Source: DRGT01 sp035685445
GTDB taxonomy: Archaea > Thermoproteota > Nitrososphaeria > Nitrososphaerales > Nitrosopumilaceae
Length of the DNA: 44,820 bases
Assembly (NCBI GenBank): GCA_035685445.1
Contig: DASSAK010000039.1
Location: 1 to 44,820 of the forward strand
Direction: 5' to 3'
Shown: piece after piece, positions 42,201-44,820 of the stretch
How the letters are laid out: each line of letters starts with the position of its first letter
How positions within the stretch are numbered: position 1 is the first letter of the stretch
Translations under genes and position numbers: made by a program
The notes under the pieces: generated by a model
Told to the model about the DNA's origin: nothing
The model's input: only the letters and a program-made list of their open reading frames with translations
Database searches by the model: none

Positions 42201-42554
42201 GTCACCAATGTGAACGAATCTAGATTCTAAAATTTTTCCGTCTTCAACAACACTTGCTTCCATCATTACAGGTGCAGAGTATGAAACGTTTCTTAATCTA
42301 GCTTCAGCTGGTGTGATATGTGTGATGGAACCATCAAGTTCCATCATTCTTGGTTGCTGTAGTTTTACTTTTCCTAATTGAATTTTATATGGATACTCGG
42401 CATTTTCAATTTCAATTTGCGCAACTTCATTGATTATACTTTGTAATCCTCTTTCTAAAAATTCATCAAATGAGTTAAGATGCTGACGTGCAATCCCTTC
42501 TCTTCGCAAAATGTCTTGTATGATCGGCCAACGTTTGTTTGCAGGATGTGTCAA
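39207..42554 (-). CDS. rpoB: DNA-directed RNA polymerase subunit B (unsplit)
   Basis: A 1115-residue second-largest subunit in a single chain (not split into B'/B''). Typical blocks are RRIQSPLSRTQPNFEARDLHATHFGRICPSETPEGSNCGL, GYNIEDAIVLSK, GDKFASRHGQKGVLG and RGGGLRFGEMERDCLIAYGAS. The C-terminal zinc site is CERCGLVAYH...CRVCGD. The start is TTG directly after the rpoH TAG, with GGTGGAG just upstream inside rpoH. It overlaps the rpoA start by one base. Confidence 0.98.
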   Translation of the reverse strand: MTHPANKRWPIIQDILRREGIARQHLNSFDEFLERGLQSIINEVAQIEIENAEYPYKIQLGKVKLQQPRMMELDGSITHITPAEARLRNVSYSAPVMMEASVVEDGKILESRFVHIGDIPVMVRSNACILHNFPSQKLVEHGEDPNDPGGYFIINGSERVIVGLEDLSYNKIIVDKETVGGNAVFKAKVYSSIVGYRAKLELVMKNDGLIVARIPGSPVDIPVVTLMRALGLESDREIAAAVSLVDEIQDELEASFEKAGDVPTSKDAIVYISKRIAPGMLEEFQIKRAETLLDWGLLPHLGKHPENRKEKAQFLGEAACKLLELRLGWIYPDDKDHYGNKVIKFAGQMLADLFRTAFRNLVRDMKYQLERSGQKRGINAVAAAIRPGIVSDKLNNAIATGNWGRGRVGVTQLLDRTNYLSTISHLRRIQSPLSRTQPNFEARDLHATHFGRICPSETPEGSNCGLVKNLALSAIISVNVPSEEIVEKLYDLGTVHFSDAKDEIKKDGTRIFVDGRLIGYFKEGDKLAEDLRELRRNSKIHPHIGISFYQPEIEGATKRLYVNCNAGRVLRPLIIIKENKSLLSTELLDKISKKLLSWNDLLRMGIIELIDANEEENCYITFDDKDTKKHTHLEIFPSAILGAGASIIPYPEHNQSPRNTYESAMAKQSLGFSTPMMNTSTYVRQHFMLYPQTPIVTTKAMNLLGLEDRPAGQNCVVAVLPFDGYNIEDAIVLSKASVDRGLGRTFFFRIYDAEAKQYPGGMRDNFEIPNAEDNIRGYKGEKAYRLLEDDGVVATESEVLGGDILIGKTSPPRFMEEYREFEATGPYRRDTSIGVRPSETGVVDTVVMTQSNEGGKMYKIRVRDMRIPEIGDKFASRHGQKGVLGILAKNEDLPYTADGITPDVLINPHAFPSRMTVGMFMESITGKAAALRGRKFDGSAFVGEKMDEVKEVMDQTGFKYSGKEIMYDGRTGKSFPVEVFIGVVYYQKLHHMVADKIHARARGQVQMLTKQPTEGRARGGGLRFGEMERDCLIAYGASMILKDRLLDESDKAEIYVCERCGLVAYHDVKQRKYVCRVCGDKAKVSSVSVAYAFKLLLQEMQSLNVAPRLLIKEKV

Positions 42555-42806
42555 CTATATCTCCACCACGTATCTATAATACAGACTTTCACCAGCAGTG
42601 CTACTTTTTCTTGTAATCTTTATCATGTCACCGGGTTTTATTCCTAGTCCAACAATTGCAGGATCGTTAACAAAAATCAATGGAAGCTCAGTCGGTTTAC
42701 AATTAAATTTTTCTAAAACTTCTTCAGCCTCTTTTTTTGACATGATTTCATGTTTTGGAACATACACATGATCTGGAACTAAAATGGGGTTTTTTTTAGA
42801 TGCCAA
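42555..42806 (-). CDS. rpoH: DNA-directed RNA polymerase subunit H (Rpb5-like)
   Basis: An 83-residue archaeal subunit H, matching the C-terminal assembly domain of eukaryotic Rpb5: NPILVPDHVYVPKHEIMSKKEAEEVLEKFNCKPTELPLIFVNDPAI, then GDMIKITRKS and the end YYRYVVEI. The start codon is TTG; no ATG precedes it in frame. It is first in the operon, and its stop directly abuts the rpoB TTG. The 169-bp gap to the divergent PEFG gene contains a ttaatatatat stretch that may be its promoter. Confidence 0.96.
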   Translation of the reverse strand: MASKKNPILVPDHVYVPKHEIMSKKEAEEVLEKFNCKPTELPLIFVNDPAIVGLGIKPGDMIKITRKSSTAGESLYYRYVVEI

Positions 42807-42945
42807 AATTCAAAACCCCGCGCATAACATTAGCTGTAACCAAAAAGAGAACACACAAACTGAAAAAAGTCACCGAGAGGTTAATATATATCTAATCTGA
42901 CGAGATCAAAAATTTCTATTTTAGTCAAGAAATTTTTTCATAACC

Positions 42946-42952
42946 TTAAATA
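42946..42952 (+). promoter_or_regulatory. TATA box of first PEFG-CTERM gene
   Basis: ttaaata, preceded by aacc (BRE-like), is centred 27 nt upstream of the ATG at 42976, matching a leaderless, probably strong promoter. Confidence 0.6.
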
Positions 42953-42975
42953 GTGCAGATTGAAGCGTAAATTCG

Positions 42976-43788
42976 ATGAGATCTCAATTGATGGTGTTTG
43001 CTTTATCAGCAATTTTAATTGCAAGTATTGGAGCAACACCAGCTTTTGCACAGATAGTAGAACCAATTGTAGTTTCCACTGACAAGTCATCTTATTCAGA
43101 AGGAGAAACAATTATGATTTCTGGAGAAGTAAAAGAGCTTCTTTCTGGATTCCCAGTCAGTCTGCAAGTATTTGCACCAAACGGCAATTTGGTTGCAATT
43201 GCACAGCCCGAAGTTGGGCCTGACAGAATGTACAGTGCAGAATTAACAGCAGGTGGGGAAATGAGAAGTTCAGGAACTTACACAATCAAGGTTCTCTATG
43301 GAACAGAATCTAGAACTGCCGAAACAACGTTTGAGTTCAGCGGAACAGGTGGACCGGGTCCAGGACCTTCAGGACCTTCAATTAATGTTGAAGGGTTCAA
43401 TGTTAAGTACAATATTACGGGCGGTAGTATTGTCAGCATAACTCCTGATGTGGATGCAAATTCATTGATAATTGAAATTTCCTCAACAAGTGATGGACAG
43501 TTAACTATAACATTGCCAAGAGAATTAATTGATGCAAAATTAAATGGTGCTGATGATGAATTCTTTGTCCTAGTTGATTTGGAGGAAGTAAATTTTGATG
43601 AAACAAAAACTAGTATGGATAGAACCCTTACAATACAATTCCCTGTAGGGGCTGAAGAAATTGAAATCATTGGTACCTTTGTGATTCCAGAATTTGGTGC
43701 CATTGCGGCTTTGATTCTTGCGGTTGCAATTATATCAATAATTGTAGTATCTGCAAAGACAAGACTAAGCCTAGTTCCAAGGTACTAG
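42976..43788 (+). CDS. PEFG-CTERM surface protein 1
   Basis: A 270-residue exported protein. The signal peptide is MVFALSAILIASIGATPAFA. A beta-sandwich-like domain (about 30-122) starts VVSTDKSSYSEGETIMISGEV and ends GTYTIKVLYG...TTFEF. A Gly/Pro spacer (GGPGPGPSGP) leads to a second beta region (INVEGFNVKYNITGG). The C-terminal sorting signal is IPEFG, followed by a hydrophobic helix and a basic tail KTRLSLVPRY. PEFG-CTERM signals are known substrates of thaumarchaeal archaeosortase-type processing. The last 105 coding bases are identical to the next gene. Confidence 0.93.
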   Translation: MRSQLMVFALSAILIASIGATPAFAQIVEPIVVSTDKSSYSEGETIMISGEVKELLSGFPVSLQVFAPNGNLVAIAQPEVGPDRMYSAELTAGGEMRSSGTYTIKVLYGTESRTAETTFEFSGTGGPGPGPSGPSINVEGFNVKYNITGGSIVSITPDVDANSLIIEISSTSDGQLTITLPRELIDAKLNGADDEFFVLVDLEEVNFDETKTSMDRTLTIQFPVGAEEIEIIGTFVIPEFGAIAALILAVAIISIIVVSAKTRLSLVPRY

Positions 43789-43802
43789 ATCTTCAAATTT
43801 TT
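43684..43802 (+). repeat. 119-bp perfect direct repeat, copy 1 (PEFG tail)
   Basis: It covers the codons from I-P-E-F-G to the stop and 14 nt beyond. It is identical base for base to 44641-44759, while flanking coding sequence differs. Confidence 0.95.
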
Positions 43803-43812
43803 TCCTTTTTTA
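43795..43812 (+). terminator. T-tract terminator after first PEFG gene
   Basis: aaattttttcctttttta holds two T runs within 25 nt of the stop, typical of archaeal intrinsic termination. Confidence 0.5.
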
Positions 43813-43818
43813 GGGATC

Positions 43819-43877
43819 AAAATACATGAAATAGTGGACTTTTTTTTACATTTAAAATACATAAATAATGACACTTT
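43819..43877 (+). promoter_or_regulatory. Duplicated TATA region before second PEFG gene
   Basis: Two related segments, 43819-43842 and 43854-43877, both begin AAAATACAT and continue with an AAATA-TG-AC-TTT pattern. The second, with tacataaata at 43858-43867, sits about 31 nt before the ATG at 43894 and is the likely TATA box. The first may be a decayed or alternative promoter. Confidence 0.5.
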
Positions 43878-43893
43878 CTACTTCTCAGATAAG

Positions 43894-44745
43894 ATGAAGA
43901 TTAAAGGGCCTACACTGATGTTTTGTTTGATCGCACTTGGCGTGTTTCTGATTTCAGGATTTGCATTTCAAGAAACATCTGCACAACTTGAAAAACAAGG
44001 AATGCAGATGACTGTTACCGCAGATGAAGGAGGTTCTATAATTTTAATAAGTGGCTCTACAAGTAAAGTTACACCAGTTGCAATTAAGGTAACGGCTCCA
44101 AATGGAAACTTTATAGCAGCTGATCAAGTTTCGCCTGATATAAATGGCAATTTTATGACCAGCATTAATGTTGGAGGCTCATTGTGGAAATTCGATGGAA
44201 CATACAAAGTCATAGCTCAACATGGTCAAAATACTCTTTATACAATAGCACTGCCTGTGGAAATTGCAGGTGGAAAAACCCTAGCAACTAATGTCTCAGA
44301 AGATTTTTTGGAAAACATGGTTTTTGGAGGTCAAGGAATAAATGAACAAGCAGGTTTATCAATCCAAGTTGATGCCCCTTTAGGTTCTAAAACAATTACC
44401 GTAACTGGAAAAACTCTAAAGACCAACACGGATGTTACATTAATTGTGACAGAGCCAAAGTTTGGAAACATAATACATACTGCTCAGGCAACACCTGATG
44501 CAAATGGTAATTTCATGGCCACGATCAATATAGGTGGAAGTCAATGGAAACAAAATGGATTTTATTCCATAACTGCTCAACAAGGAACAAATCAAATCTA
44601 TAGAGATTCTGCAGAAGTTGAAATACTTGATGGTGCAGTAATTCCAGAATTTGGTGCCATTGCGGCTTTGATTCTTGCGGTTGCAATTATATCAATAATT
44701 GTAGTATCTGCAAAGACAAGACTAAGCCTAGTTCCAAGGTACTAG
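43894..44745 (+). CDS. PEFG-CTERM surface protein 2
   Basis: A 283-residue exported protein starting MKIKGPTLMFCLIALGVFLISGFAF (signal peptide). An in-frame ATG at 43834 is rejected because it lies upstream of the TATA box. Two tandem beta domains follow (about 38-125 and 150-245). Each ends in a similar block: DINGNFMTSINVGGSLWK...GTYKVIAQHGQN and DANGNFMATINIGGSQWK...GFYSITAQQGTN. The IPEFG sorting signal, hydrophobic helix and KTRLSLVPRY tail are identical to those of protein 1 in protein and DNA. Probably surface-anchored after sortase-like processing. Confidence 0.92.
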   Translation: MKIKGPTLMFCLIALGVFLISGFAFQETSAQLEKQGMQMTVTADEGGSIILISGSTSKVTPVAIKVTAPNGNFIAADQVSPDINGNFMTSINVGGSLWKFDGTYKVIAQHGQNTLYTIALPVEIAGGKTLATNVSEDFLENMVFGGQGINEQAGLSIQVDAPLGSKTITVTGKTLKTNTDVTLIVTEPKFGNIIHTAQATPDANGNFMATINIGGSQWKQNGFYSITAQQGTNQIYRDSAEVEILDGAVIPEFGAIAALILAVAIISIIVVSAKTRLSLVPRY

Positions 44746-44759
44746 ATCTTCAAATTTTT
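44641..44759 (+). repeat. 119-bp perfect direct repeat, copy 2 (PEFG tail)
   Basis: Identical to 43684-43802, including the stop codon and the first 14 bases of the 3' untranslated region. Confidence 0.95.
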
Positions 44760-44773
44760 GCATTTTTTAAATA

Positions 44774-44783
44774 TACATAAATA
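44774..44783 (+). promoter_or_regulatory. TATA box of third tandem gene
   Basis: tacataaata, the same string as before the second PEFG gene, lies about 30 nt upstream of the ATG at 44809; both genes have AAGATGAA at the start. Confidence 0.5.
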
Positions 44784-44808
44784 GAGACTTTGCTAAAGCG
44801 CAAACAAG

Positions 44809-44820
44809 ATGAACATGCGA
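44809..44820 (+). CDS. Start of a third gene, cut by the window end
   Basis: Only ATG-AAC-ATG-CGA is visible. The promoter copy and start context match PEFG gene 2, so a further surface protein is likely, but no product can be read. Confidence 0.4.

Noticed and set aside
43834..43893. Upstream ATG for PEFG protein 2
   Set aside because: It precedes the TATA box and would place a non-signal sequence before the clear signal peptide starting at 43894.
1..44820. Mobile elements, CRISPR arrays, prophage or restriction systems
   Set aside because: No transposase, integrase, cas gene, spaced repeat array or methyltransferase was seen.

Overview
The window is AT-rich chromosomal DNA from an ammonia-oxidising-type thaumarchaeon (Nitrososphaerota), most like Nitrosopumilus or a close relative. 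Four things support this. The largest RNA polymerase subunit is one unsplit 1263-residue chain, with RpoB also unsplit. There are PEFG-CTERM surface proteins. A tRNA-Gln gene carries two introns, one of them in the D-loop. Many genes have a TATA box 25-30 nt before the start codon (leaderless transcripts), whereas genes inside operons have GGAG-type ribosome sites. TTG and GTG starts are frequent. I see no IS element, CRISPR array, prophage or replication origin.

Layout. 1-3.3 kb: small accessory genes (stand-alone Lrp ligand domain, Cys-rich microprotein, VIT-type metal transporter, GNAT, ribbon-helix-helix regulator, rhodanese, AHSA1-type protein, very basic histone-H1-like protein). 3.3-7.3 kb: a proline/arginine catabolic block (unknown protein, proline dehydrogenase, convergent P5C dehydrogenase, ureohydrolase). 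7.3-10.3 kb: ChaB-like protein, small MscS-like and TRIC-like membrane proteins, an Ala/Lys-rich protein, ribosomal stalk protein P1/L12. 10.4-15.9 kb: alaS-leuS operon. 16-29.3 kb: an accessory stretch of small or secreted thaumarchaeal proteins, microproteins and zinc ribbons, with universal stress protein, SemiSWEET, family-5 uracil-DNA glycosylase, geranylgeranyl-reductase-like flavoprotein, YkgJ-type protein and a candidate structured RNA. 29.3-31.3 kb: tRNA-Gln, then rps7, rps12, nusA and rpl30e on the minus strand. 31.4-35.4 kb: three secreted-protein genes sitting between the ribosomal genes and the polymerase genes. 35.4-42.8 kb: rpoA, rpoB, rpoH. 42.9 kb to the end: two PEFG-CTERM surface proteins in tandem and the start of a third gene.

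How the genes work together. The minus-strand block rpoH-rpoB-rpoA ... rpl30e-nusA-rps12-rps7 is the classic archaeal transcription/translation operon, here interrupted by about 4 kb of surface-protein genes. The secreted proteins share building blocks: a beta-sandwich-like domain with a DK-x-SY-x-x-GE signature, a CGxxLCSE motif after the signal peptide, and WIKxxxxWW modules. They look like a modular envelope protein set. The strongest unusual signals are the 119-bp perfectly identical PEFG tail shared by two otherwise diverged neighbouring genes, the doubly interrupted tRNA-Gln, the cluster of unannotated microproteins, and a GC-rich hairpin RNA candidate near 19.0 kb.
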